A stretch of DNA of 64,000 bases from Gilvimarinus algae. Its GTDB lineage: Bacteria; Pseudomonadota; Gammaproteobacteria; Pseudomonadales; Cellvibrionaceae. The DNA is taken from NCBI RefSeq assembly GCF_030518215.1, contig NZ_JAULRT010000032.1, positions 124,001 through 188,000 on the forward strand, given 5' to 3'. The notes beneath the pieces were generated by a model. The model saw only the letters and a list, made by a program, of their open reading frames with translations, was not told the origin of the DNA and did not search any database. Below are positions 31,313 to 40,726 of the stretch, piece by piece. Positions within the stretch are counted from its first letter, which is position 1. Every line of letters begins with the position of its first letter. The translations under genes were made by a program, and so were the position numbers.

Positions 31313-33775
31313 ATGGCGACGCGCGATAAACCTGTGATACTCATTACCGGTGGAGCCGGTAACCTCGGCAGCGCCCTGTGCGAGGCGCTGCGCGACGATT
31401 ACACGCTGGTTGGGCTGGATCAAAAGCCGAGCGACAAGGCCGATGCCAGTTTTACTCTGGATTTGACCTCGCAAGAATCGGTTGAGCTGGCCCTCTACAA
31501 ATGCCGGGAAAAGTTTGGCGACCACTACGCCGCGGTGATTCACCTGGCGGCCTACTTTGATTTTACCGGAGAGCATTCACCACTGTATGAGGCGGTGAAT
31601 GTCGAGGGAACACGGCATTTGCTCAAAGCGTTGGAGTCGGTCAAGGTCGAGCGATTTATCTATTCCAGTACCATGCTGGTCCACGAGCCCGGGGTGCCCG
31701 GGCATAAAACCAGCGAGCAGTCGGCGATTGCACCAGGCTGGGCTTACCCCGAATCCAAGGCGCGCACGGAAGAGGTGATTCGGGAAGCCGCCGCCATGCC
31801 TTACAGTTTGTTGCGCCTCGCAGGTCTCTACGATGAACAGACCTGCGTGCCCACCTTGTCTCATCAAATCGCGCGCATCTATGAGAAGGACTTTAAAAGT
31901 CATCTCTACTCGGGAAATACCGGCGCGGGCCAGGCGTTTATCCACAAGGACGATATGCTGGACCTCTTCAAGCGCACGGTAGAGCGGCGCCGCGAATTGC
32001 CCGAGCAGCATCTAGTGCTCGCGGGAGAGGACATCACCTTGAGCTACGAGGCACTGCAGAACCGTATTGGCGAGTTACTGCACGGCCGGGACGAATGGGA
32101 AACCATGGAGGTGCCGGCGCCCGTGGCAAAAATGGGGGCCTGGCTGGAGGCGAAGTCAGAGCCTGTGGTTCCCGATGACTTTGATAAAGGTGAAAAGCCA
32201 TTTATCCGCCCATTTATGGTGGATATGGCCTCGGATCACTACGAGCTGGATTGCCGTCTCGCCTATCAGCAGTTGGGGTGGGAGCCCCAGCACAGAATCG
32301 ATCATGAACTTGAGGGCATGATCGATAACTTGAAAGCCGATGCCGTCGCCTGGTATCGAGCAAACGGCATTACCCCTGCGGACTGGATGCTGGCGGCGAG
32401 CGAGCGCCGGCAGAACCCCAACACAGTGCGCGAAGGCTTTAGTGAGCAAGTCCGCCGCGAGCACAGGCGCAATTTGTGGGCCCCGTTTATGACAATGGGG
32501 CTCGGAGCCTGGCTGGCGAGCTCGCCTTTCACTCTGGGCTATGGTGATAGCTGGTTGGCATTGAGCGATTACGCCAGCGGGGCAGTCTTGGTGGTATTGT
32601 CTTTTTTGGCGCTCAGTTGGCGTTGGCGCTGGGTGCGCTGGGGCAGTACCTTAGTGGGGCTGTGGTTGCTGCTGGCGCCCCTCGCCCTGTGGAGCGACAG
32701 CGCTGCGGGCTATCTCAACTCGACAATCATGGGCATATTGGTGATTGGCTTTGCGGCGCTGCCAGGGCCAACACCGGGGCTGTCTCCGGTGGCGGAGATG
32801 ACAGGACCAACGATTCCCAAAGGCTGGGATGTCAATCCTTCAAGTTGGTTTCAGCGAGCGCCCATTATTTTTCTCGCCTTTGTCGGTTTTTTTATTTCCC
32901 GCTACCTGACAGCTTATCAGCTCGGCCATATCGATTCGGTGTGGGAGCCGTTTTTTCTCGGTAGCAGCAATCCGAAAAATGGCACCGAGGAAATCATCAC
33001 CTCCTCGGTATCGGAAGCCTGGCCCGTGCCCGATGCTGGGCTGGGGGCGCTGACCTACGCATTGGAAATTCTTACGGGGCTTCTCGGCTCCAACCGCCGC
33101 TGGCGCACCATGCCCTGGCTGGTGATGCTGTTTGGTTTTATGATTGTCCCGTTGGGTATTGTCTCGATTACGTTTATTATCATTCAACCGATTGTAATCG
33201 GCACCTGGTGCACCTTGTGTCTGATTGGCGCCGCCGCCATGTTGATTCAGATTCCCTACTCGCTGGATGAAATTCTGGCGACACTGCAGTTTCTCAAGCG
33301 CCGACACAAGGCGGGCAAGCCTGTGTTGAAAATCTTTTTTACCGGCGATACCGACGAGGGCCCCAACGAGCGTGTTGACGATGACTTCGAGCGCTCGCCC
33401 GGCGTTGTGTTGAAAGACATGGTCGGTGGAGGTGTGAGCCTGCCCTGGTCCATGGTATTGGCCATGGCAATTGGTGTCTGGCTGATGTTTACCCGCCTGA
33501 GCCTGGGCTCGGGTGAGGCCATGGCCAACTGGGAGCATCTGGTGGGCTCACTGGTCATCACTGTCTGTGTCTGCGCCCTGGCGGAAGTGGCGAGGCCGGT
33601 GCGCTTTTTACTGATTCCCCTGGCCCTGATGCTGGTCATCTCTGCGCTGGTATACGGCTCAGGCCTGCTTGTTTGGATAAACGCCGCCGTTTGCGCTTCG
33701 GCCTTGGTGGCTTTGGCGCTGGTGAAGCTGAAGGTGACAGGGCAGTATGGCCCGTGGAATCGCGTGCTGGTGTGA
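31313..33775 (+). CDS. Extended SDR epimerase fused to SPW-repeat and VKOR-like membrane domain
   Basis: 820 residues. Residues 1-350 are an extended short-chain dehydrogenase with NAD(P) motif GGAGNLG (13-19), the active-site Ser118/119 and Tyr145-x3-Lys149 (YPESK). About 385-480 carry an SPW-repeat membrane unit (LASSPFTLGYGDSW...). About 515-820 form a further multi-helix domain with WCTLC (632-636), the CxxC of vitamin K epoxide reductase-like thiol oxidoreductases. Matching loop cysteines are not evident. The fusion implies that redox chemistry on a membrane lipid or quinone is coupled to a cytoplasmic NAD-dependent step, but no substrate is known. AAGGA lies about 9 bases before the ATG. 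Confidence 0.8.
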   Translation: MATRDKPVILITGGAGNLGSALCEALRDDYTLVGLDQKPSDKADASFTLDLTSQESVELALYKCREKFGDHYAAVIHLAAYFDFTGEHSPLYEAVNVEGTRHLLKALESVKVERFIYSSTMLVHEPGVPGHKTSEQSAIAPGWAYPESKARTEEVIREAAAMPYSLLRLAGLYDEQTCVPTLSHQIARIYEKDFKSHLYSGNTGAGQAFIHKDDMLDLFKRTVERRRELPEQHLVLAGEDITLSYEALQNRIGELLHGRDEWETMEVPAPVAKMGAWLEAKSEPVVPDDFDKGEKPFIRPFMVDMASDHYELDCRLAYQQLGWEPQHRIDHELEGMIDNLKADAVAWYRANGITPADWMLAASERRQNPNTVREGFSEQVRREHRRNLWAPFMTMGLGAWLASSPFTLGYGDSWLALSDYASGAVLVVLSFLALSWRWRWVRWGSTLVGLWLLLAPLALWSDSAAGYLNSTIMGILVIGFAALPGPTPGLSPVAEMTGPTIPKGWDVNPSSWFQRAPIIFLAFVGFFISRYLTAYQLGHIDSVWEPFFLGSSNPKNGTEEIITSSVSEAWPVPDAGLGALTYALEILTGLLGSNRRWRTMPWLVMLFGFMIVPLGIVSITFIIIQPIVIGTWCTLCLIGAAAMLIQIPYSLDEILATLQFLKRRHKAGKPVLKIFFTGDTDEGPNERVDDDFERSPGVVLKDMVGGGVSLPWSMVLAMAIGVWLMFTRLSLGSGEAMANWEHLVGSLVITVCVCALAEVARPVRFLLIPLALMLVISALVYGSGLLVWINAAVCASALVALALVKLKVTGQYGPWNRVLV

Positions 33776-33783
33776 TCGAGTGC

Positions 33784-33804
33784 GGCGGCCGTTTTACGGC
33801 CGCC
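33784..33804. terminator. Hairpin between convergent genes
   Basis: Perfect 9-bp stem GGCGGCCGT / ACGGCCGCC with a 3-nt loop between the SDR fusion and rhodanese genes. There is no T-run. Confidence 0.6.
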
Positions 33805-33821
33805 TGATCGTGGCTAGTGGT

Positions 33822-34148
33822 TTAGGCTGCCATGCGCTTTTCTATCCAGTCCTTGGTGCCGCCTTCATAGTCGTAAACGTGCTTGAAGCCCGCTGCGTCC
33901 AGCTGCTCGGCGGCCTGGCGCGAGGCATCACAGTCAAAGCTCGCGCAGTAGACCACAATGTGCCTGTCCCTGCTGGCGGCAATGGCTTTGACCATTTCTT
34001 CAAAACCCTCTTGGTCTACAGGCACGTTGACGGATGTGCGAATGTGCGCCTGATTGAACGCATCGGGTGACAATACATTGATTAAAACAAAATCGTCGTG
34101 CTCGGACTCGTTCATACGTTTCAGATCGTTGCGAGTAATGGCTTGCAT
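33822..34148 (-). CDS. Rhodanese-like domain protein
   Basis: 108 residues, a single rhodanese domain. The likely active-site loop is YCASFDCDAS with Cys near residue 68 at the start of the loop; a second Cys lies in the loop. The strands LINVLSPDAFNQAHIRTSVNVP and the final helix GGTKDWIEKR are typical. It is cytoplasmic, with no signal. AGGAGG lies about 7 bases before the ATG. Such stand-alone proteins transfer sulfane sulfur or act in redox signalling; the specific partner is unknown. Confidence 0.88.
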   Translation of the reverse strand: MQAITRNDLKRMNESEHDDFVLINVLSPDAFNQAHIRTSVNVPVDQEGFEEMVKAIAASRDRHIVVYCASFDCDASRQAAEQLDAAGFKHVYDYEGGTKDWIEKRMAA

Positions 34149-34218
34149 ACTCTGCCCTCCTTTCGGTGGATTGATACAAGGTGAACAAGCCTTCGATCAC
34201 ACGCATAACGCGTACCGA

Positions 34219-36090
34219 CTAATCGCGCGACACTTTTCCTCTAACCGTGTCTGTTAACGCGCCTTTGAGCAGGGTTTTGTAGAGCCACTGGCTCGGCGAT
34301 TGTAACTCTTGCAAAGCCATGCGGTTAAGCTCGTCGCTGTAGGCGCTATCACGGGTAGCGATGCCACGGTACAGGGCCATAATGAGGCTCTTAACCGAGC
34401 CGGCATTTTGGCTGAGGTGCTCCAGAGCGACGGTCAGGCGCTGCTCGGTGGGCGTAAAGTCACAGCCAAGTGGGAAGCGCTCGAGCAATCCGCTGTCGAG
34501 CGCCGGCTGTAGGCGTTTGGCCAGCTGCTCGGGGGTATTGCGGCAGTGCTCTGGAGCAATGGTGTGGCTCGCGGGCAGCTTTCCGGCGCGCTTTGCCCGC
34601 TCGAGCAGTTCGGCCTGAAAGCGCGAATCCGCAATATTCAAAAGGGCGGCGATCACCTCGGCGTCGCTCTTGCCGCGCAGCTCGGCCACGCCGTACTCAG
34701 TCACCACGATGTCGCGCAGGTGTCTGGGAATGGTGGTGTGTCCGTAGCTCCAACGGATGTTGGAATCGGTCTTACCTCTGTGGGTGCGGGTGGCTCTTAG
34801 GGTAATGACCGAGCGTGCGCTGTCGCCTAAGGCGTGCGCCTGCTCGACAAAATTGTACTGGCCGCCCACGCCGCTAATGACCTGGCCGTTTTCCAGGGCA
34901 TCGGATACAACGGCCCCGGTGAGGGTCACCATCATGGCGCTGTTGATAAAGCGGGCGCTGGCCCGTTCGGCGCGCTTTTTTGCCTCCTGACCGTAGAGTT
35001 GGTTGATAAACGATACCGGCATCATGGCAATTTTGCGGTGCTGCTCCGGCGTCAACTTTTCCAGTGTCCGGTAAAAGCTCGGGCTGCCCATAAAAAAGCC
35101 GGCGTGCAAGGCCACCCCGTCACACTCACGTGTGAGAATCTGCTCTTCCAGCAGGGCGAGAAACCCCTCCACCAGCATTTCACTGAGCCCATATAACCCC
35201 TCTCTAAAAGGCTGACGCTCAGCATCGGTGATGACGCCGAGCGCGTTGGTCAGTTCGATAAACTCCCGGTTTTGCCGGTGTCGCATAATCAGGGCGCTGG
35301 CAATCGCGTCGCTGATCGAGCCGATACCGATCTGCAAGGTGCCGCCGTCTTTTACCAGGCAGGCGGTGTGCAGGGCTATCGCATGGTCTGCCAGGCTGAC
35401 AGGCTGATGGGGAGGCTTGAACAGTGGAAAGTGCGTCTGGCTGTTGTCCAGGGTGAAATCAAAATGCTGCTGTTCACAAAGTGCTTCGCCGAGCATAAAC
35501 GGCAGCTGGCTGTTGATCTCGCCCACCAGAATAAAATTGGCGTTACCGGCCCGGCGCTCTTTGATCAGATCCGGCGTGATATCCGGGTTACAGGAAAAAC
35601 TGACATGCCCCGGATATTCATCATTCTCGGGTGTGACCAACTGGCCCACCAGATTGATTTTGGCACGGCGCAAAAAATCCAGCGCATGGGTGTAGTTAAT
35701 GGAGCAATAGGCCTGTTGGACTTGCTCAGTGCCAAGCCAGTTGCCGGGCTGGAGAAAAAATTCGGTAACGGTGATGTTCTCCGGCAGGCACCTTTCTTTT
35801 AAGGCTTTCGCGTACTCGAGCCTGGGGTAGCCGCCGAAGAAAGTGTCTTGGATGGGCTCGAGAAAGCGCTTTGCCAGCTCATTGTCTGGTGCGGGCGGCT
35901 CGAGGGTCAGTGCAGTGTAGATATCCAGCTGCAAAGAGGGGTCGTGGCTGGCGCGCTCATAAAGGGCATTGGCGAGCCGGTTGGCTTTGCCAATACCCAA
36001 TGGGAGCGCCAGACGAATATGTGACCCGAGTGTGGTGATCAGCGTATCGACTAAGGCGTCGACATCGCTGAACGTCTGTGGGGGGCTCAT
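34219..36090 (-). CDS. Acetyl-CoA hydrolase/transferase family protein
   Basis: 623 residues. It contains the two-part CoA-transferase fold of acetyl-CoA hydrolases. The C-terminal half has GGTLQIGIGSISDAIASALI, the SGVGGQYNFVEQA glycine-rich segment and a conserved VVTEYGVAELRGKS. A catalytic Glu is expected near EYGVAEL or in the middle domain but was not assigned. It transfers or hydrolyses the CoA of a short acyl-CoA. Its ATG overlaps the stop of the FadJ-like gene (ATGA), making it the third gene of a coupled beta-oxidation operon where it may recycle CoA or activate the released acid. Confidence 0.85.
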   Translation of the reverse strand: MSPPQTFSDVDALVDTLITTLGSHIRLALPLGIGKANRLANALYERASHDPSLQLDIYTALTLEPPAPDNELAKRFLEPIQDTFFGGYPRLEYAKALKERCLPENITVTEFFLQPGNWLGTEQVQQAYCSINYTHALDFLRRAKINLVGQLVTPENDEYPGHVSFSCNPDITPDLIKERRAGNANFILVGEINSQLPFMLGEALCEQQHFDFTLDNSQTHFPLFKPPHQPVSLADHAIALHTACLVKDGGTLQIGIGSISDAIASALIMRHRQNREFIELTNALGVITDAERQPFREGLYGLSEMLVEGFLALLEEQILTRECDGVALHAGFFMGSPSFYRTLEKLTPEQHRKIAMMPVSFINQLYGQEAKKRAERASARFINSAMMVTLTGAVVSDALENGQVISGVGGQYNFVEQAHALGDSARSVITLRATRTHRGKTDSNIRWSYGHTTIPRHLRDIVVTEYGVAELRGKSDAEVIAALLNIADSRFQAELLERAKRAGKLPASHTIAPEHCRNTPEQLAKRLQPALDSGLLERFPLGCDFTPTEQRLTVALEHLSQNAGSVKSLIMALYRGIATRDSAYSDELNRMALQELQSPSQWLYKTLLKGALTDTVRGKVSRD

Positions 36091-38198
36091 CTTTCAGCGT
36101 TTTCCCAGCCCGGGTCAGGGGTAAAGCGCTCGCCGTATTGCTCTTTCAGAGCCTGCAGCGCCTGCTGCACGTCGTTGTAGCCGCGAGACTGTGCGTAGTG
36201 CAGAGGGCCACCGCGAAACGGCGCAAAGCCGGTACCGAAGATCATGGCACCGTCGAGTAGCGAATCGTTATCGATGACGCTTTCTCGCAAGCAGCTCATA
36301 CAGGTGTTGAGCATTGGCAGAATCAGCCGGTCGGTCAAGTTGTCTGGCCCGACCGGTGGGTTGTCGGCTTTTTGCGGTTTGCCTTTTTTCCACTCATAGA
36401 GCCCCCTACCGGTTTTCTTGCCGAGCTCGCCTTTATCGACTTTTTTGCGCAGCCAGTCGGGGGCGGCGGGCATGGTGCTGTCCAGTGAGTCGCGCAGCAT
36501 ATTGGCCACGCCCAGGCAGATGTCGAGTCCGACAATATCGGCCAGCTCTACCGGGCCCATGGGCATGCCGAATTGCTCGGCGGCCTTGTCAATGGTTTCG
36601 GCTTTGACACCTTCATCGAGCAGAACGATGGCTTCCAGTAAATAGGGTGTGAGAGCGCGGTTCACTAAAAAGCCCGGTGTGCCGGCGACCGGTGTGGGCA
36701 AGCGCTTGATCTGGCCGGTAAACGCCAGTGCCTTGTGGTAAGTGTCCTCGGCGAGCTTGCTGTGGCGCACCACTTCCACCAGTTGCATCTGGGCGACCGG
36801 GTTGAAAAAGTGCAGACCTACCAACTTCTCGGGGGCTTTGAGTTCCTTTTGCAGCTCATCGAGCGGAATGCTGGAGGTGTTGGTGGCGAGAATGGCACCA
36901 TCCTTCATCAAGGGTTCAACGCTGGCGTAGACCTGCCGCTTGATATCGATGCGCTCTGGCACCGCCTCGATAATTACATCCGCCGAGCGCACCCCCTGAT
37001 GATGCAGGTCGGGAATCAACCGGTCGAGCACCGAGCGTTTGGCCGCGGCGCCCAGGCGCTTTTTGTCGCACAGCTCACTGGCACGTGCGATCGCTTTGCC
37101 GATGATCTCGGGCTTCATATCAAACAGCGTGACGGTCAGCCCCTGGAGGGCGCACCAGCCGGCAATGTCGCCGCCCATGGCGCCGGCGCCAATGACGTGA
37201 ACGTGTTGCGCCTTGGGCAGGTCCCGGTGGGCGCTGGCCTGCTTTTTCAGATTTTCTTGCAGGAAGAACACGCGTACAAGGTTGCGCGAGGTCTCGGTTA
37301 ATAAAAGTTCGGAAAAGGAATCGATTTCCGCCGCGAGCGTTTTGTCTTTGTCGCCGCCGACGTTCTCCCACAGATCGATCAGCTTGCCCGGTGCCGGGTA
37401 GTGCTCGGGCGGCGCCTTCTTGGCCGCTTGCTGGCGCATCTTCTTGGCGCTAAAGCGGCGCAGAGGCGCGCTCGCGAGCAACTTGGACTTGAGCGATTTC
37501 TTTTTGCGCTGCAGCTTGCCGGCCACGGCGGCGCCTATGGCGGCGTCGACATGTCGCTCAGGGATCAGGGTGTCAATCAGCCCCATGCTTTTGGCCTGTT
37601 TGTCCCGCACGGTTTTGCCGGTGAGCATCAAGGTCATGGCGGCGATGGGGTCGATCAGATCAATGCTGCGTGCCGTGCCGCCCAGGCCTGGGTGCAGACC
37701 CAGTAGAATCTCCGGGAAACCCAAGCTGACCCCCGTTATACCGATGCGGTAATCGCACGTCAGTGCCAGTTCAAGTCCGCCACCAAAACAGTGACCATGG
37801 ACCACGGCGATCTTGGGAAAGGGCAGCGCTTCGAAGCGGTTGGCCACGTTGTGGGCGGCGCTGAGTTTGTTTTTGGCCTCATCGAGATCGGACAGTTGGC
37901 CAAACTCTTTGATGTCGGCGCCCACGCAAAAGTTAGAGCTCTTGGCCGAGCGCAGCACCAGCGCCTCTGGTTTGTCAGCCTGTAAGGTCATGACGATTTC
38001 GTCCAGCTCTTCAAGCACCGCCTGAGAGAGAACATTGACGTCGGCATCGTCGCAGTCGAGTAGCAGCCAGGCAATTTTGTGCTCGTCAAATTTGAGCTTC
38101 CAGTGTTTCCAGGCAGAGGTGGCCGTCTCATTGAAGTCGGCAAAGGGTCCCAGAGCCTTTTCGCGTCCGCTGAGACTTTTCAAGATCATACCGTTCAT
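36087..38198 (-). CDS. FadB/FadJ-type enoyl-CoA hydratase / 3-hydroxyacyl-CoA dehydrogenase
   Basis: 703 residues with the usual order of a fatty-acid oxidation alpha subunit. The N-terminal crotonase domain (about 25-220) has the oxyanion/active-site segments CVGADIKEFG, GHCFGGGLELAL and PEILLGLHPGLGG with both expected Glu residues. A Lys-rich connector follows. The NAD-binding 3-hydroxyacyl-CoA dehydrogenase domain starts at VIGAGAMGGDIAGW (about 330) with HFFNPVAQMQLVE, and two C-terminal helical domains follow. It hydrates enoyl-CoA and oxidises the 3-hydroxy product with NAD. GGGAGG lies 6 bases before the ATG. It starts 11 bases after the thiolase stop and overlaps the next gene. Confidence 0.95.
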   Translation of the reverse strand: MNGMILKSLSGREKALGPFADFNETATSAWKHWKLKFDEHKIAWLLLDCDDADVNVLSQAVLEELDEIVMTLQADKPEALVLRSAKSSNFCVGADIKEFGQLSDLDEAKNKLSAAHNVANRFEALPFPKIAVVHGHCFGGGLELALTCDYRIGITGVSLGFPEILLGLHPGLGGTARSIDLIDPIAAMTLMLTGKTVRDKQAKSMGLIDTLIPERHVDAAIGAAVAGKLQRKKKSLKSKLLASAPLRRFSAKKMRQQAAKKAPPEHYPAPGKLIDLWENVGGDKDKTLAAEIDSFSELLLTETSRNLVRVFFLQENLKKQASAHRDLPKAQHVHVIGAGAMGGDIAGWCALQGLTVTLFDMKPEIIGKAIARASELCDKKRLGAAAKRSVLDRLIPDLHHQGVRSADVIIEAVPERIDIKRQVYASVEPLMKDGAILATNTSSIPLDELQKELKAPEKLVGLHFFNPVAQMQLVEVVRHSKLAEDTYHKALAFTGQIKRLPTPVAGTPGFLVNRALTPYLLEAIVLLDEGVKAETIDKAAEQFGMPMGPVELADIVGLDICLGVANMLRDSLDSTMPAAPDWLRKKVDKGELGKKTGRGLYEWKKGKPQKADNPPVGPDNLTDRLILPMLNTCMSCLRESVIDNDSLLDGAMIFGTGFAPFRGGPLHYAQSRGYNDVQQALQALKEQYGERFTPDPGWENAER

Positions 38199-38209
38199 AG
38201 CAGCCTCCC

Positions 38210-39520
38210 TTAAATAACTTCAATCAACATGGCGCCGGCCTGGCCGCCGCCGATGCATTGTGTGGCTATGCCGCGCTTTTTGTGTTCGCGCTTGAGGGCG
38301 TTCATCAGGTGCAGCACGATACGGTTGCCGCTGGTACCGACCGGGTGGCCCAGGCTGATGGCGCCGCCGTCGATATTGAGCCGGTCGCGGTCGAACTCCC
38401 CGAGCACTTGATCGCGCTGGAAAATGGCCCGGCAGAAATCGGGGTCGTTCCAGGCGGCCAGACAGCCGAGCACCTGGGCGGCAAAGGCCTCGTTGAGCTC
38501 CAGCAGGTCGATGTCATTCAGGCTCATTTTGTTGCGCAGTGCCAGGCGGCCGGCACTGACCGCTGGCCCCAGCCCCATGATTTCCGGTTCCAGGCCCGAC
38601 CATTCGCTGTCCTTGATCACAGCCTTGGGGGTGAGATTGTACTTTTCGACCGCCTCTTCGGAGGCGAGCATCAGCCAGCTGGCACCGTCGGTAATTTGTG
38701 AACTGTTGCCCGCGGTAACCTTGCCAAAGGGCCGCTCGAACACCGGCCTGAGCTTGGCCAGCTTGTCCGCGGTGCTCTCGGGGCGCACGCCATCGTCAAA
38801 GGTGTACACCTTGCCGTCTGGGGCGTAAAGCGGCACCACCTCCTCGTCGAGCCAGCCCTCCTCCTGGGCCTTGGCCAGCCGCAGGTGGCTGGATATCGCA
38901 TAGTCGTCGGCTTGCTCGCGGCTGATACCAAAGAGATTGGCTACAACTTCGGCCGTTTGCCCCATGTTGAGCTCCACCACCGGGTCGGTGAGCCCCTGCT
39001 CCAGGCTGATGACAGGCTTTAAGTAGCCGGGCTTAAAGCGGGCCAGGTGTTTGAGTTTCTCGCCCACAGAGCGCGCCAGTCCGAGCTCCGCCAGCCAGCG
39101 GGTGGCGGCCGGAGTCAGCATCAGCGGCGCGTGGCTGAGCGCTTCGGCGCCACCGGCCAGTATCAGGTCCTGGCGGCCTTCGCGTATGTACCGATAGGCA
39201 GTATCCACCGACTGCATGCCCGAGCCGCAGTTAATCTGCATGGTAAAAGCGGGGATGGTTTCCGAAAGTCCCAGCCTGAGGGCCGCAATTCGTGCCGGGT
39301 TCATCTCACTGGCCACGACGTTGACGCAGCCGAGAATGACCTGGTCAAAGGCGTCATCGGGTAGTGGGTGACGCATCAGAAGCGCCCGGCCGGCCTGAAC
39401 GGCCAGATCCACCGGGGTAAAAGGGCCGGGCTTACCTCGGGCCTTGATAAAGGGGGTACGCGCCCCGTCCACTAAATAGACGGGTCTGCCGCCGGCTGAA
39501 GTCGATGTGGGAGAAGTCAT
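38210..39520 (-). CDS. Acetyl-CoA C-acyltransferase (thiolase, FadI/FadA-like)
   Basis: 436 residues from ATG 39520 (AAGGA about 7 bases upstream); an open frame extending to 39736 lacks thiolase homology. It has the nucleophilic Cys98 (QINCGSGMQS), ELNEAFAAQVLG, LGHPVGTSGNR and the second catalytic Cys in ATQCIGGGQAGAM. It cleaves 3-ketoacyl-CoA with CoA to acetyl-CoA, the last step of beta-oxidation. First gene of the operon thiolase, FadJ-like alpha subunit, acetyl-CoA hydrolase. Confidence 0.95.
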   Translation of the reverse strand: MTSPTSTSAGGRPVYLVDGARTPFIKARGKPGPFTPVDLAVQAGRALLMRHPLPDDAFDQVILGCVNVVASEMNPARIAALRLGLSETIPAFTMQINCGSGMQSVDTAYRYIREGRQDLILAGGAEALSHAPLMLTPAATRWLAELGLARSVGEKLKHLARFKPGYLKPVISLEQGLTDPVVELNMGQTAEVVANLFGISREQADDYAISSHLRLAKAQEEGWLDEEVVPLYAPDGKVYTFDDGVRPESTADKLAKLRPVFERPFGKVTAGNSSQITDGASWLMLASEEAVEKYNLTPKAVIKDSEWSGLEPEIMGLGPAVSAGRLALRNKMSLNDIDLLELNEAFAAQVLGCLAAWNDPDFCRAIFQRDQVLGEFDRDRLNIDGGAISLGHPVGTSGNRIVLHLMNALKREHKKRGIATQCIGGGQAGAMLIEVI

Positions 39521-39738
39521 GGAGCATCCTTCTGTTGTTTGACACAAGCCCTGAAAAATCTCTGAGCCAAGTATGGCAGAAACTTCACCATTTGCAGTGC
39601 AGAATCTGTGCCCGGTCACAGCAGCTGCTAGAGCGTACCGGGCGTTGCAAAATTTGCGCTGGCTAGAAAAATTACAACGAATGTCGCTAACAAACCAAGC
39701 CGTCTCGCGGCTTGAGCGCCCCTCAGGCGTCCACATAC

Positions 39739-39754
39739 TGGCACAGCACTGGCA
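39739..39754 (+). promoter_or_regulatory. Candidate sigma-54 promoter TGGCAC-N5-TGGCA
   Basis: GG and GC are at the -24/-12 spacing, one mismatch from the TGGCAC-N5-TTGCA consensus. It lies 50 bases before the CBS protein ATG, leaving a ~38-base leader. Confidence 0.35.
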
Positions 39755-39803
39755 TGGTCAAGGTTGTGAGCAGATTTAACTTCCACAATTTTAGGAGGAC
39801 GCT

Positions 39804-40226
39804 ATGAAAGTCTCAGATGTTATGACCGCGAAACCCGAGTATCTGGACGTTAACGCCAGCATCCGCGAGGCGGCCATGCGCATGAAAGAAACCGGGCGTG
39901 GTTTTACCCCCGTTGCCGACAATGAAAAACTGGTGGGTATTATTACCGACCGGGATATCGCCGTGCGCGCTACTGCCGAGGGCAAAAGTGCGGATGAAAA
40001 GGTCGGCAGCATTGCTACCGGCAAGGTGCTCTATTGCTACGCCGATGACAACATTCATGATGTGCTGCAAAACATGCACGACCAACAGGTTCAACGGCTG
40101 GTGGTGTTGAACAACGAGAAAAACAAGGATCTGGCTGGGGTGATTACCCTGGGCGATATCGCCTCAGTGTGCAACAACGACGATATGAGCCGGCGTGTGG
40201 TGACAGCCTGTCGTCACTACCACTGA
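39804..40226 (+). CDS. Two-CBS-domain protein
   Basis: 140 residues made of a tandem pair of CBS domains (about 5-60 and 70-128), with DVMTAKPEYLDVNASIREAAMRM, GIITDRDIAVR and GVITLGDIA. A CBS pair binds adenine nucleotides and acts as an energy or redox sensor. There is no attached enzyme domain, so it would act on a partner. AGGAGG lies 6 bases before the ATG. A possible sigma-54 promoter lies upstream. Confidence 0.92.
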   Translation: MKVSDVMTAKPEYLDVNASIREAAMRMKETGRGFTPVADNEKLVGIITDRDIAVRATAEGKSADEKVGSIATGKVLYCYADDNIHDVLQNMHDQQVQRLVVLNNEKNKDLAGVITLGDIASVCNNDDMSRRVVTACRHYH

Positions 40227-40264
40227 GGAGTGGCTTAATCGGCAGCCTACCGTCGTTTCACCGC

Positions 40265-40726
40265 TCAGCCGGCCGCGCGCTGCAGCCAGGTGTCCAGCCG
40301 GTTGGCAAAGCGCTGCCGATCGGCCTGAGACAGCGCGGGTGCGCCACCAGTGTCCACGCCCGAGGCGCGCAGCGTGTCCATAAAGTCACGCATGTTCAGG
40401 CGCGCCCGAATGTTTTCTTTGGTGTAAAGCTCACCCCTTGGGTTGAGCGCGGTGGCGCCTTTAGCAATTACATCGGCGGCTAGGGGAATGTCGCCGGTAA
40501 TGACCAGGTCTCCTGGGGAGGCCTGCTGGCAAATCCAGTGGTCGGCAACGTCAAATCCCCGCTCGACCTGTACAAACTGAAGATAGGGCGAGGGTGGGAT
40601 ACTCAGCGGTTGGTTGGCCACAAATGTCACGCTGATGTGTGTTCGCTTGGCGCCACGGTAGAGAATTTCTTTCATGGCGACGGGGCAGGCATCCGCGTCT
40701 ACCCAAATCCGCGGTTGTGGCTTCAC
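40265..40726 (-). CDS. YaiI/YqxD family protein (DUF188, UPF0178)
   Basis: 153 residues from a GTG that overlaps the ArfB stop by 4 bases. The family signature is clear: [16 protein letters not shown] at the start, [26 protein letters not shown] and [19 protein letters not shown]. The conserved Asp cluster suggests a PIN-like metal-dependent nuclease fold, but the biochemical role of the family is not established. Translationally coupled to arfB. Confidence 0.93.
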   Translation of the reverse strand: MKPQPRIWVDADACPVAMKEILYRGAKRTHISVTFVANQPLSIPPSPYLQFVQVERGFDVADHWICQQASPGDLVITGDIPLAADVIAKGATALNPRGELYTKENIRARLNMRDFMDTLRASGVDTGGAPALSQADRQRFANRLDTWLQRAAG

